Source of the DNA: Streptococcus salivarius
GTDB lineage: Bacteria > Bacillota > Bacilli > Lactobacillales > Streptococcaceae
Assembly (NCBI RefSeq): GCF_002094975.1
Contig: NZ_CP015283.1
Coordinates: 915,501 to 979,500 of the forward strand
Length of the DNA stretch: 64,000 nucleotides
Direction: 5' to 3'
The number at the start of each line of letters is the position of its first letter. Position 1 is the first letter of the stretch. The notes under the pieces are model-generated. The model was not told the DNA's origin and searched no databases. It was given only the letters and a program-made list of their open reading frames with translations. Positions 55,935 through 64,000 of the stretch are shown piece after piece. Position numbers and translations under genes: made by a program.

Positions 55935-56892
55935 TGTTAGGAAGAGTTTGTTTTTTTGGCAGGGTGACTCTCTGGTCAAAAAAGACTAACTTAGAATCTG
56001 GAATTCTAAGTTATCAAATTCCAATGTTTCATTGTGATGATTTAAAAAGAGAAGATTTAAACAGCAAAAAAATTAGATTAATCGATTTAAAACATCAGCA
56101 TCATCGTAGCGGGAGCTAGCGGTATTTTTAATCCGTGTAGAGCTAACGACAGATTCAAAAACAGCAGAATCGGTAGAGACTAATCTTCAAAAGCGAAGAG
56201 GGAGAGAAAATAAAGCAGTAACTGCTAATATACCTATCAGAAGGTGGACTAAACCTAATGACTGATAGGTGGTATGTTTTGAGAGTGGCGTTTTTAGCAA
56301 TACTCTTCTAGGAAATAGTATCTTGTAAGCAGTATGACGTTCTGTGTAAAGAAGCTAGAGGGAAAGCTTCTCAGATTGACTGACTATCAATCACAAGATA
56401 CTCTTGACTAGAAACCATTTTGAGCCAACACAATTTTGAGTTTGTTGGTACTGAACTGCACCTAGGAAATTGGTGGTTCAATGTTAGTAAATAGAGACTT
56501 TAACTTGTAAAAGTCTAAAAATTGTTTTATCTCATTATCAACTCAAGGATTAAGTTTTTAGTGGGATTGAGGAATAAAAGGGTGAAAAGCATATTGGGAT
56601 GATGCTTCAGTGACGGAATTTGATCAGATGTTTGTGAGAGCATCTGTCTATGCTACATTGACTATTTTTAATGGTTATGTTGGATAGAAACTGTTTTCAA
56701 GATCCTGATACCAAGGAAAGTTGGGGGATTTTCCTTTAGGTATCGAGATTGTTGAAAAGAGATCGAATGGACTGAGTGGCACTTGTATCCTAGGTTAAGC
56801 AATACACCTATAAACCTAAGTTTCCATACAGCAGGGAGCAAGTTTCAGTTTGAATGGGGGATGCATCTAGAGTAATCTAGATGTTTTTTTAT
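55935..56892 (+). ncRNA. Candidate large structured non-coding RNA, ~950 nt
   Basis: Between a consensus promoter and a strong terminator there is no credible ORF; stops occur throughout all frames. Instead there are many local and nested helices. Examples: 55988-55997/56003-56012 (10 bp perfect); 56107-56110/56115-56118 closing a GGGA tetraloop; 56232-56240/56262-56270 (9 bp) with inner 56242-56245/56253-56256; 56306-56311/56408-56413 plus 56317-56326/56393-56402 (10 bp) enclosing 56350-56356/56365-56371 and 56374-56379/56387-56392; 56452-56462/56472-56480 (9 pairs, 2-nt bulge); 56495-56501/56510-56516; 56625-56630/56641-56646; and the coaxial stack 56694-56700/56752-56758, 56702-56704/56747-56749, 56707-56712/56739-56744, 56715-56719/56730-56734. 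Size and style recall large ornate RNAs such as GOLLD or ROOL, but I cannot assign a class. A decayed gene is the alternative. Confidence 0.72.
56864..56890 (+). terminator. Terminator of the candidate large RNA
   Basis: CATCTAGA-GTAA-TCTAGATG, perfect 8-bp stem, followed by seven T. Confidence 0.9.
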
Positions 56893-56906
56893 TTTGTGAA
56901 TTCTTT

Positions 56907-56914
56907 TACGAATA
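56907..56914 (+). promoter_or_regulatory. ComX (SigX) box of coiA
   Basis: TACGAATA, the combox/cin-box recognised by the competence sigma factor ComX, lies 29 bp before the coiA start with a T-rich tract upstream. Confidence 0.85.
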
Positions 56915-56942
56915 AGTAAGAGAGTGCACGAAGGAGAGAGTC

Positions 56943-57902
56943 ATGTTAATTGCAAAAAATCAGGAGGGAAACCTCGTTTCAGCTCTAGAAACCAGTTTGC
57001 AACGTAAGGAATCCTATAGCTGTCCTGGTTGCCAGGGAGTTGTCCTTCTGAGACATGGCCAGGTAATGTGTCCACATTTTGCTCATAAGTCTTTGCAAGA
57101 TTGTCAGTTCTTCTCGGAGAATGAATCGGCCCAACATTTATCTCTTAAGGCAGCTTTGTATAAATCTTTGGTTAATCATGGTGAAAAAGTAAGTATTGAA
57201 AAAGTTTTGTCTGAGATGGGGCAAATTGCAGATTTATTTGTTGGCGATTCCCTGGCTCTAGAAGTTCAGTGTTCTCGGTTATCCCAGCAACGTTTGAGAG
57301 AGAGGACATGTGCCTATCACCAAGCAGGTTACGAAGTGCGTTGGCTTTTGGGTGAGGAACTCTGGTTGAATGGTCGTCTAACAGACCTACAGCGGGACTT
57401 TCTCTATTTTACGGCTAAGATTGGATTTCACCTATGGGAGCTTGATTGGAAGCGTGAGGAAATTAGACTTAAGTATCTCATCTATGAGGATATTTTTGGG
57501 AAAGTCTATTATTTAACTAAGGCTTGGCCGTTAACCGAAAATCTCATGACAGTTCTACGTTTTCCTTATCAAGCAGAGCAGGTTGAGACTTATCAAGTAA
57601 CTCAGCGAAAGAGGGTCTCACATGTGATTCAACGAGAATTAATGGGGAAAAATCCAAGGTGGATGAGAAGGCAGGAAGAAGCCTATCTTAATGGAATGAA
57701 TTTATTATGCCTGTCTGATCAGGATTTTTCCCCACAAGTAAGATTTCCTGAATCTAAGCAGGGCTTTGTACAAATTAGACAGTCACTTGAAGGTTTTGAA
57801 AAGCTTTTTATGCAATATTATCGAAAAAGGCATTTTTCTTATCGACAAACTCTCTACCCTCCCACCTTTTATGCTAAAATAGTAAAGAATAGATACAATT
57901 AA
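56943..57902 (+). CDS. coiA: Competence protein CoiA
   Basis: 319 aa. The N-terminus has the zinc-type cluster CPGCQG...CPHFAHKS and a nuclease-like core ([33 protein letters not shown]) typical of CoiA. It is a late competence protein helping recombination of incoming DNA. The ComX box makes it part of the competence regulon. A pepF gene follows after 10 bp, as in other streptococci. Confidence 0.95.
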   Translation: MLIAKNQEGNLVSALETSLQRKESYSCPGCQGVVLLRHGQVMCPHFAHKSLQDCQFFSENESAQHLSLKAALYKSLVNHGEKVSIEKVLSEMGQIADLFVGDSLALEVQCSRLSQQRLRERTCAYHQAGYEVRWLLGEELWLNGRLTDLQRDFLYFTAKIGFHLWELDWKREEIRLKYLIYEDIFGKVYYLTKAWPLTENLMTVLRFPYQAEQVETYQVTQRKRVSHVIQRELMGKNPRWMRRQEEAYLNGMNLLCLSDQDFSPQVRFPESKQGFVQIRQSLEGFEKLFMQYYRKRHFSYRQTLYPPTFYAKIVKNRYN

Positions 57903-57912
57903 GGAGAATATT

Positions 57913-59718
57913 ATGTCAGACAATCGTGCTCATTTAGAAGAGAAATACACATGGGATTTGACGACCATTTTTGCGACAGATGCAGATTGGGAGACTGAAT
58001 ATGAAAGCACTGTTCAGGATTTGAAGAAGGCTAGTGCTTATGCAGGTCATCTCTTAGATTCTGCTAAGAACTTGCTTGAGGCAACTGAACTTTATATGAG
58101 TCTTATGCGTCGCTTGGAGAAAATCTATGTCTATGCGTCAATGAAAAATGACCAAGACACAACAGTAGGGCTTTACCAAGAGTACCAAGCTAAGGCCTCA
58201 AACCTTTACTCACAGTTGAGTGAAGCTTTTGCATACTTTGAGCCTGAATTTATGGCCTTGGATGATAAGAAATTAGCTGAATTTAAAGAACAAGAGCCAG
58301 GTCTTGGGCTTTATGACCACTATTTTGAACGCCTTTTGGCAAACAAGGACCATGTTCTTTCTCAAGAAGCTGAAGAGCTCTTGGCAGCAGCCGGTGATAT
58401 CTTCAACGGTCCAACGGATACCTTCAATGTCTTGGATAATGCTGATATCCTCTTCCCATGGGTATCAGATGGTCAAGGGGATGTGGTTGAGTTGACACAT
58501 GGTAACTTTATCACTCTTATGGAATCTAAGGACCGTGACATTCGTAAGGGAACCTATGAAGCGATGTATGGGACTTACGAACAGTTCCAACATACTTATG
58601 CACAAACACTCCAAGGTGTTGTTAAGGTTCACAATTACCAAGCCAAAGTTCGTCACTATAATTCGGCACGTCATGCAGCACTTGCGGCTAACTTTATTCC
58701 AGAGAGTGTTTATGATTCACTCTTGGAATCAGTGAACAAGTATTTGCCACTTTTGCACCGTTACCTTGATTTGCGTAAGAAGGTCTTGGGACTTGACGAG
58801 CTTAAGATGTATGACGTCTATACACCACTTTCTGAGACTGAAACTGCTCTTACTTATGAAGAATCTCTAAAGAAAGCAGAAGAAGTCTTGGCAATCTTTG
58901 GTGAAGAGTATAGTAAAGGGGTTCATGCAGCCTTTACGGAACGTTGGATTGACGTTCACCCTAACAAAGGAAAACGCTCAGGTGCCTACTCAGGTGGTGC
59001 CTATGATACCAATGCTTTCATGCTTTTGAACTGGCAAGACACTTTGGACAATCTCTTTACCTTGGTTCACGAGACTGGCCACAGTTTGCATTCAACTTTC
59101 ACACGTCAGACTCAACCATATGTTTACGGAGATTACCCAATCTTCTTGGCGGAAATTGCGTCTACAACCAATGAAAATATCTTGACAGAAACGCTTCTTA
59201 AAGAGGTTAAAGATGACAAGGCACGTTTTGCTATTCTTAACCACTATTTGGATGGTTTCAAGGGAACTGTCTTCCGTCAAACACAATTTGCCGAGTTTGA
59301 GCATGCTATCCATGAGGCAGATGCATCTGGTCAAATCTTGACAGCGGACTTCATGAATAAGCTTTACGCAGACCTCAATGAGAAATACTATAACCTTAAA
59401 GCTGAGGATAACTACGAAATTCAGTTTGAGTGGGAACGTATTCCGCATTTCTACATGAATTACTATGTCTACCAATACGCTACAGGATTTGCTGCGGCAA
59501 GCTACTTGGCTGAAAAAATTGTTCACGGTACTGAAGAAGATAAAGAAGCTTACCTTACTTACCTTAAGGCGGGAAGCTCAGACTATCCTTTGGAAGTCAT
59601 CAAGAAAGCTGGTGTTGATATGACCAATACCGACTACTTAGATGCTGCCTTCAAAGTTTTTGAAGACCGTCTTGTTGAATTGGAAGCTTTGGTTGAAAAA
59701 GGTGTTCACCTTTCTTAA
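57913..59718 (+). CDS. pepF: Oligoendopeptidase F
   Basis: 601 aa, an M3B metallopeptidase. The zinc motif HETGHS lies at about residues 386-391, in [13 protein letters not shown]. It hydrolyses 7-17-residue peptides in the cytosol. It has its own extended -10 (TATGCTAAAAT) within the end of coiA, so it can be transcribed outside competence. Followed by a terminator. Confidence 0.95.
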   Translation: MSDNRAHLEEKYTWDLTTIFATDADWETEYESTVQDLKKASAYAGHLLDSAKNLLEATELYMSLMRRLEKIYVYASMKNDQDTTVGLYQEYQAKASNLYSQLSEAFAYFEPEFMALDDKKLAEFKEQEPGLGLYDHYFERLLANKDHVLSQEAEELLAAAGDIFNGPTDTFNVLDNADILFPWVSDGQGDVVELTHGNFITLMESKDRDIRKGTYEAMYGTYEQFQHTYAQTLQGVVKVHNYQAKVRHYNSARHAALAANFIPESVYDSLLESVNKYLPLLHRYLDLRKKVLGLDELKMYDVYTPLSETETALTYEESLKKAEEVLAIFGEEYSKGVHAAFTERWIDVHPNKGKRSGAYSGGAYDTNAFMLLNWQDTLDNLFTLVHETGHSLHSTFTRQTQPYVYGDYPIFLAEIASTTNENILTETLLKEVKDDKARFAILNHYLDGFKGTVFRQTQFAEFEHAIHEADASGQILTADFMNKLYADLNEKYYNLKAEDNYEIQFEWERIPHFYMNYYVYQYATGFAAASYLAEKIVHGTEEDKEAYLTYLKAGSSDYPLEVIKKAGVDMTNTDYLDAAFKVFEDRLVELEALVEKGVHLS

Positions 59719-59737
59719 AAAGAAGTTACCATATGAG

Positions 59738-59768
59738 AGAATCATTCTGAATCAGGATGATTCTTTTT
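59738..59768 (+). terminator. Terminator of pepF
   Basis: GAATCAT and ATGATTC stem followed by TTTTT. Confidence 0.8.
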
Positions 59769-59929
59769 ATGTCTAAAAACGAACATTTACTGGAATGGAA
59801 GTTCTAATTGATATGGAAATACGTTGGTGAGCATATTTATAGCCCATGGTTTATATTCGTGATAGACTAAAAACCTAACGTTTTGTATTTTATAAGTGAA
59901 CAATGTTCAGAAATAGAAAGTAGGTTTTT

Positions 59930-61150
59930 GTGAAAACAACCAATCGTTATCTTGTAGCAACGTGTGGTGTCTTACTCCATCTCATGTTGGGGTCTACCTA
60001 TGCTTGGAGTATCTATCGTAATCCTATTATGGCCCAGACTGGCTGGGATCAATCTTCAGTTTCTTTTGCCTTTTCGTTGGCTATCTTTTGTCTAGGGCTT
60101 TCTGCAGCTTTCATGGGGCGTCTGGTTGAAAAATTTGGTCCTAGAGTGACTGGGAGTATGTCGGCTGTTCTCTATGCTGGGGGTAACATTCTGACAGGAG
60201 TTGCCATTGCTCATGGAGAGCTGTGGATGCTTTATCTTGGTTATGGTATTCTTGGTGGTCTAGGACTGGGTGTGGGTTATATTACGCCTGTTTCAACTAT
60301 TATTAAGTGGTTTCCTGATAAGCGTGGACTTGCGACTGGCCTTGCCATTATGGGCTTTGGCTTTGCCTCATTGTTAACCAGTCCCATTGCTCAATATCTG
60401 ATTCAGGCACGTGGTGTTGAGCAGACCTTTTATATCTTGGGAGTCGTTTATTTTGTTGTTATGCTTTTTGTCTCACAATTCATTAAACGACCAAGTGTAG
60501 AGGAAGCACAACTGTTGGCTGACAAGAGTCCGAACCGTCAGGCTGCTGATTTGAGCAAGGGAGTTACGGCTAATGAGGCTCTGAAATCATCAACTTTCTA
60601 CTGGTTATGGCTTATTCTGTTTATCAATATTTCATGTGGCTTAGCCCTTGTTTCTGCTATTTCTCCAATGGCTCAAGATATGGTTGGGATGTCAGCTGAA
60701 TCAGCGGCAGTTGTTGTAGGTGTTATGGGAATCTTTAATGGTTTTGGTCGCCTTCTGTGGGCAGGCTTGTCGGATTATATTGGGCGTCCGAAGACCTTTG
60801 TTCTCCTCTTTGTGGTTAATATTGTTATGGCTGTCCTCCTAATTGTCCTGCAAGTTCCACTTGTCTTTGTGGTTGCGATGGCTGTTCTGATGACTTGCTA
60901 CGGGGCAGGTTTCTCATTAATTCCTCCCTATCTTAGCGATATCTTTGGGGCAAAGGAGTTGGCTACCCTTCATGGTTATATTTTGACTGCCTGGGCGATG
61001 GCGGCCTTAGTGGGGCCAATGCTTTTATCCGTAACCTACGAATTGATAAAATCATACCAGATGACCTTGCTTGTTTTCATCGCTCTTTACGTGGTGGCTT
61101 TGGTCGTTTCCTACCTCTTGAAAAAGAGGGGGTTACGTCAAGTAGCTTAA
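59930..61150 (+). CDS. OFA-type MFS transporter
   Basis: 406 aa with 12 predicted membrane helices. It starts with GTG at 59930 (MKTTNRYLVATCGVLLHLML), as no ATG fits. The segments GSTYAWSIYRNP, GLGLGVGYITPVSTIIKWFPDKRG and AGLSDYIGRPKTF are typical of the oxalate/formate antiporter (OFA) subfamily. The real substrate is probably a monocarboxylate but is unknown. No metabolic partner gene is nearby. Confidence 0.87.
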   Translation: MKTTNRYLVATCGVLLHLMLGSTYAWSIYRNPIMAQTGWDQSSVSFAFSLAIFCLGLSAAFMGRLVEKFGPRVTGSMSAVLYAGGNILTGVAIAHGELWMLYLGYGILGGLGLGVGYITPVSTIIKWFPDKRGLATGLAIMGFGFASLLTSPIAQYLIQARGVEQTFYILGVVYFVVMLFVSQFIKRPSVEEAQLLADKSPNRQAADLSKGVTANEALKSSTFYWLWLILFINISCGLALVSAISPMAQDMVGMSAESAAVVVGVMGIFNGFGRLLWAGLSDYIGRPKTFVLLFVVNIVMAVLLIVLQVPLVFVVAMAVLMTCYGAGFSLIPPYLSDIFGAKELATLHGYILTAWAMAALVGPMLLSVTYELIKSYQMTLLVFIALYVVALVVSYLLKKRGLRQVA

Positions 61151-61178
61151 TGATGACGATTTGAGTTATAGATAAGAA

Positions 61179-61207
61179 AAATCTCTAGCACTCGCTAGGG
61201 ATTTTTT
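61179..61207 (+). terminator. Terminator of the MFS gene
   Basis: AATCTCTAGC-ACTC-GCTAGGGATT (one G-T) followed by T; the T-run passes into TATATAATA. Confidence 0.85.
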
Positions 61208-61208
61208 A

Positions 61209-61214
61209 TATAAT
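61209..61214 (+). promoter_or_regulatory. -10 box immediately before the O-methyltransferase gene
   Basis: TATAAT at 61209-61214 would start transcription at about 61221, next to the ATG at 61222. No ribosome site is visible. The -35 is poor. Confidence 0.4.
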
Positions 61215-61221
61215 AAAACAC

Positions 61222-61929
61222 ATGGTTAAATCATATAGTAAAAACGCAAATCACAACATGCGTCGTCCAGTAGTCAACAAGGATATCGTGGACTACATGC
61301 GAACGCATCTTCAGGAAAATAAAGGGCATTTGGCTGAACTGGAGGCCTTTGCTCGTAAGGAAAATATTCCAATTATCCAGCACGAAGTAGTTGCTTATTT
61401 CCGATTTTTGTTGCAGACCTTGCAGCCTAAGAAAATCCTTGAGGTAGGAACAGCTATTGGTTTTTCAGCCCTTCTTATGGCTGAGTATGCGCCTGATGCT
61501 CAGATTACAACGGTTGATCGTAATGAAGAAATGATTGGCTTTGCCAAGGAAAATCTAGCCAAGTATGACAGCCGCAAACAAATTACCTTGGTCGAAGGAG
61601 ATGCAGCAGAAGTTTTGCAAGATTTGGACACTGACTATGATTTTGTCTTTATGGACTCAGCCAAGTCTAAATATATCGTCTTTCTGCCTGAAATCCTAAA
61701 ACGTCTCAAGGTAGGTGGTGTCATCGTCTTTGATGATATCTTCCAAGGGGGCGATATTGCCAAAGATATCATGGAGGTTCGTCGTGGTCAGCGTACGATT
61801 TACCGTGGCTTGCATCGTCTTTTTGATGCGACCTTAGATAACCCTGGATTGACTGCTAGTTTGGTCCCTATGAGTGACGGACTTCTTATGCTTCGGAAAA
61901 ATTCTGAAAATATTATCTTGCCAGATTAA
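61222..61929 (+). CDS. Class I SAM-dependent O-methyltransferase (TrmR-like)
   Basis: 235 aa. The SAM-binding motif ILEVGTAIGFSALLMAEYAP, the metal-binding VFMDSAKSKY and VIVFDDIFQGG identify the caffeoyl-CoA-type O-methyltransferase family. The Bacillus relative YrrM/TrmR methylates 5-hydroxyuridine in the tRNA wobble position, and that role is likely here. The start at 61222 keeps the conserved MVKSYSKNANHNMRRPVV. It precedes prsA, as in other streptococci. Confidence 0.88.
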   Translation: MVKSYSKNANHNMRRPVVNKDIVDYMRTHLQENKGHLAELEAFARKENIPIIQHEVVAYFRFLLQTLQPKKILEVGTAIGFSALLMAEYAPDAQITTVDRNEEMIGFAKENLAKYDSRKQITLVEGDAAEVLQDLDTDYDFVFMDSAKSKYIVFLPEILKRLKVGGVIVFDDIFQGGDIAKDIMEVRRGQRTIYRGLHRLFDATLDNPGLTASLVPMSDGLLMLRKNSENIILPD

Positions 61930-61990
61930 GCATTATTTAAGTAAGTGTGGTATAATAACAAAGATATTGACAATTTAAGGAGTAGATAAA

Positions 61991-63133
61991 ATGGCTAAAG
62001 AAAATGAAAACCTTGAGTCAACAGAAGAAACTGTTGAAGAGGTTGTAGCAGACAAAGACGCAGAACAAGAGCATCTTGATCGCCAAAAAGAAGAAGAGGA
62101 AAGCATCGCCCTCGCCAGTGAAAAAGCGAAAGAAAAAGCTAAACGTGCTAAAACTAAAAAGACACGTGATGCTGGTAAACCAAGCTCAGGTGGTCGCTTC
62201 CTTGGAGGTCTTGCCCTTGTAGCTGTTTCAGCTCTCGTTGGTGCAGGTGCTATGTATGTTTCTCTAGGTAACAAAACAACTGAAGAAACAACTTTGGTAT
62301 CTATGAAAGGTGATACTGTTACTGTTGGTGATGTTTTTGATTCACTTAAAGGTAGTAGCCAAACACAACAAAGTGTTTTGAGTGCAACTTTGCAAAAGGC
62401 TCTTGAAAAAGAATATGGTAGCAAAGTCAGCAAAGAAGACGTTGACAAAGCTTATAAGCAAGCTTCAGAACAATACGGAGATCAATTCTCACAAGTACTT
62501 GCAGCCTATGGTCAAACAGAAGAGTCATACCGCACTCAAATCCGTACACAAAAATTGGTTGAGTACGCTGTTAACCAAGCCGCACAAAAAGATTTGACGG
62601 AAGCAAATTACAAGGCTGCCTATGATAACTACACACCAAATACAGAGGTGCAAGTGGTTTCAACTACTGATAAAGCAGTGGCAGATAAGGTGGACTCTGA
62701 AGCTAAGGCAGAAGGAGCAGATTTCTCACAAGTAGCTAAAGATAACAGCTTGGAAGTGACTTCTAAGACGGTTAACTCAGCTTCTCAAGACTTCCCAGCA
62801 GATGTTTTGACAGCAGCCTTCAAACAAGATGCTAATGCCGTCTCTGACGTAGTGACTGTTTCAAACAGCTCAACTGGTGCTGCGACTTACTACATCGTCA
62901 AAACTGTTTCAAAATCTGAGAAAAATGCAGATTGGAAAAACTATAAGGATGATTTGACTAAGGTTATCATCAATGGTAAGAAATCTGATACTAACTTCAC
63001 TAACTCAGTGATTGCTAAGGTCCTTAAGAAATATAATGTTAAAGTTGTAGACAAGGCCTTTAGCGCAATTCTTGACCAGTATGTGACTGGTTCTGGAGCT
63101 TCATCAAGTTCATCATCAAGCTCTAGCAAATAA
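61991..63133 (+). CDS. prsA: PrsA-like foldase with transmembrane anchor
   Basis: 380 aa. A charged cytosolic N-terminus (1-68, acidic then Lys-rich) precedes a membrane helix (about 70-91); a SurA-like N-terminal region and a parvulin/PpiC-like region (about 215-310, diverged) follow, and the tail is poly-Ser. There is no lipobox Cys, so it is not a lipoprotein, unlike standard PrsA. Gene position (O-methyltransferase, prsA, alaS) supports the assignment. It should help fold exported proteins at the membrane surface. Extended -10 TGGTATAAT at 61948-61956. Confidence 0.85.
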   Translation: MAKENENLESTEETVEEVVADKDAEQEHLDRQKEEEESIALASEKAKEKAKRAKTKKTRDAGKPSSGGRFLGGLALVAVSALVGAGAMYVSLGNKTTEETTLVSMKGDTVTVGDVFDSLKGSSQTQQSVLSATLQKALEKEYGSKVSKEDVDKAYKQASEQYGDQFSQVLAAYGQTEESYRTQIRTQKLVEYAVNQAAQKDLTEANYKAAYDNYTPNTEVQVVSTTDKAVADKVDSEAKAEGADFSQVAKDNSLEVTSKTVNSASQDFPADVLTAAFKQDANAVSDVVTVSNSSTGAATYYIVKTVSKSEKNADWKNYKDDLTKVIINGKKSDTNFTNSVIAKVLKKYNVKVVDKAFSAILDQYVTGSGASSSSSSSSSK

Positions 63134-63167
63134 ATCACATGATAGAGTTGATAATGCTATTATCAGC

Positions 63168-63196
63168 TTGACCTAAGACCTAAAACACGTTAAAAT
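63168..63196 (+). promoter_or_regulatory. Promoter of the T-box transcript
   Basis: TTGACC (63168-63173), a 17-bp spacer and TAAAAT (63191-63196). It starts the leader just before the T-box. A weak hairpin (63146-63166) that may end prsA transcription overlaps upstream. Confidence 0.75.
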
Positions 63197-63197
63197 G

Positions 63198-63424
63198 GAG
63201 AGTGGCTGAAAGTTCTAATATCATGACATTTTTAGCCTTCCCTTTGAGATTGGTAATCATCGCTTCTGATACAGAAAAATGGCGGTCGCTGCGAGCCATG
63301 GACGAATCTGGTTACTTGCTACTCAAAGTTCACAATTAAAGACAAATAAGAATGACAAGTTCATTGAATGAAGGTGGTACCGCGGTTCACGTCGCCCTTC
63401 GTTTAGTGGACTTGTCTTTTATTC
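63198..63424 (+). promoter_or_regulatory. T-box riboswitch (alanine type)
   Basis: GAATGAAGGTGGTACCGCGG (63365-63384) contains the invariant T-box bulge. GACAAGTTCA and TGGACTTGTC form the terminator alternative, followed by TTTT. A candidate specifier GCT (Ala) followed by A lies at 63318-63320. Uncharged tRNA-Ala would allow read-through into the next gene and alaS. The amino acid is inferred from alaS and this codon. Confidence 0.88.
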
Positions 63425-63471
63425 TTTGGGTATTTTCTGAATGAAATGTGTGGCAATATTGGAGGTGGCGT

Positions 63472-63957
63472 ATGAAAACCTATTTTGTCAAACAGAAGTT
63501 TCGATTGGGTGGCGAACGCTTTGATATCAAGGATGATCAAGGTAGAGTTGCCTATCAGGTTGAAGGGTCCTTCTTTAAGATTCCAAAGACCTTTACGATT
63601 TTTGGTGAGGATGGTCGTGAGATTAGTCATATCACCAAGGAGCCGCTTAGTCTCTTGCCTAAGTTTACAGTAGACTTGCGGGATGGTTCGAGTTTTTACA
63701 TTCGAAAAAAATTAACCTTTCTTCGTGATAAGTATGATGTCGATAATCTTGGTTTGCGAATAGAGGGTAATATTTGGGACTTGGATTTTCAACTACTTAA
63801 TAGTCAAAATCAGGTAGTTGCTAGGATTCAAAAGGAGCTCTTCCATCTGACATCGACCTATACTGTTACTGTTTATGAAAATACTTACGCCGATTTAGCC
63901 ATTTCCCTGTGTGTTGCTATTGACTATGTGGAAATGCTCGAGAATAGCTCAAAATAA
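63472..63957 (+). CDS. LURP-one-related (LOR) family protein
   Basis: 161 aa from ATG 63472 (MKTYFVKQKFRLGGERFDIKDDQ), with GGAGG 7 bp upstream; the longer frame from 63448 is not needed. It is beta-rich with regular FxIxDxxGxxxxxVxG-type units, the tubby-like LOR fold. It is cytosolic and its function is unknown; the fold binds phospholipids in some relatives. It lies between the T-box and alaS and should be induced with alaS on alanine starvation. Confidence 0.85.
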   Translation: MKTYFVKQKFRLGGERFDIKDDQGRVAYQVEGSFFKIPKTFTIFGEDGREISHITKEPLSLLPKFTVDLRDGSSFYIRKKLTFLRDKYDVDNLGLRIEGNIWDLDFQLLNSQNQVVARIQKELFHLTSTYTVTVYENTYADLAISLCVAIDYVEMLENSSK

Positions 63958-63981
63958 AAAACAATTAATTAAGGAGAAACA

Positions 63982-64000
63982 ATGAAACAACTTACTTCAG
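63982..64000 (+). CDS. alaS: Start of alanyl-tRNA synthetase (cut by the window edge)
   Basis: ATG 63982 after AAGGAGAAAC begins MKQLTS, the usual start of AlaRS in streptococci. Only six codons are in the window. The alanine-type T-box upstream supports the identity. Confidence 0.75.

Noticed and set aside
55934..56119. Short reading frame (61 aa from GTG) at the start of the candidate RNA
   Set aside because: No ribosome site, GTG at the expected transcription start, no recognisable domain, and it overlaps the perfect 10-bp hairpin at 55988-56012.
55935..56892. Group II intron or tmRNA/RNase P as identity for the structured region
   Set aside because: No domain V-like hairpin or reverse transcriptase, and no recognisable conserved cores of tmRNA or RNase P; recognition is by eye only.

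Overview
The window looks like chromosome from a low-GC Gram-positive coccus of the genus Streptococcus, most likely the salivarius group (S. thermophilus, S. salivarius, S. vestibularis). The evidence is a set of streptococcal loci in one piece: fruRKA, folC, a cysteine desulfurase with thiI, the L21 leader with rplU-rpmA, an rcrRPQ-like MarR/ABC locus next to relPRS, pyrH-frr, coiA behind a ComX-type box, pepF, and prsA followed by a T-box and alaS. Species assignment is inference.

Layout. 1-3.9 kb: CcpA-type site and the fructose operon fruR-fruK-fruA. 4-9.9 kb: glutathione reductase with a duplicated 3' end, folC, a small membrane protein, cysteine desulfurase and thiI. 10-13.4 kb: an orphan GtfA/GtfB glycosyltransferase pair and a GNAT gene. 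13.5-20.5 kb: rplU-rpmA, GNAT, DUF1149, DegV, dapB, cca and an ABC-F ATPase. 20.5-24.7 kb: a DUF308 protein, a NUDIX-type regulator, nadR and gdhA, with shared palindromes around the nadR and gdhA promoters. 24.9-34.8 kb: a polytopic membrane protein, a deformylase, the MarR-regulated heterodimeric ABC exporter, GNAT, and the small alarmone synthetase with its two-component system. 35-40 kb: pyrH, frr, cvfB, yozE-like, a secreted LysM protein and phoH. 40.1-43.1 kb: a tandem family of three related membrane proteins, the first a pseudogene, then metG. 45.4-55.9 kb is the accessory part: an intact IS1182-type element, an aldo/keto reductase with a LysR regulator, a CPBP protease, an LPxTG adhesin of the GbpC/antigen I/II type, a CHAP hydrolase with a hidden ribosome-binding site, a broken IS3-family element carrying a 307-bp insertion, and an IS30-type element. 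55.9-56.9 kb has no credible gene but is bounded by a strong promoter and a strong terminator and is full of nested helices; I read it as a large structured non-coding RNA. 56.9-64 kb: coiA, pepF, an OFA-type MFS transporter, an O-methyltransferase, prsA, an alanine-type T-box, a LURP-one-like gene and the first codons of alaS.

The most interesting item is the candidate ~950-nt RNA at about 55935-56892. Next are the Shine-Dalgarno-sequestering hairpin ahead of the CHAP gene, the palindromes linking nadR and gdhA, the absence of a prp gene between rplU and rpmA although L27 keeps its cleavable leader, the 307-bp gene-free insert in the IS3 relic, and the 10-codon ORF that folds on itself upstream of pyrH. 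No tRNA, rRNA, CRISPR array, prophage or recognised defence system was seen.
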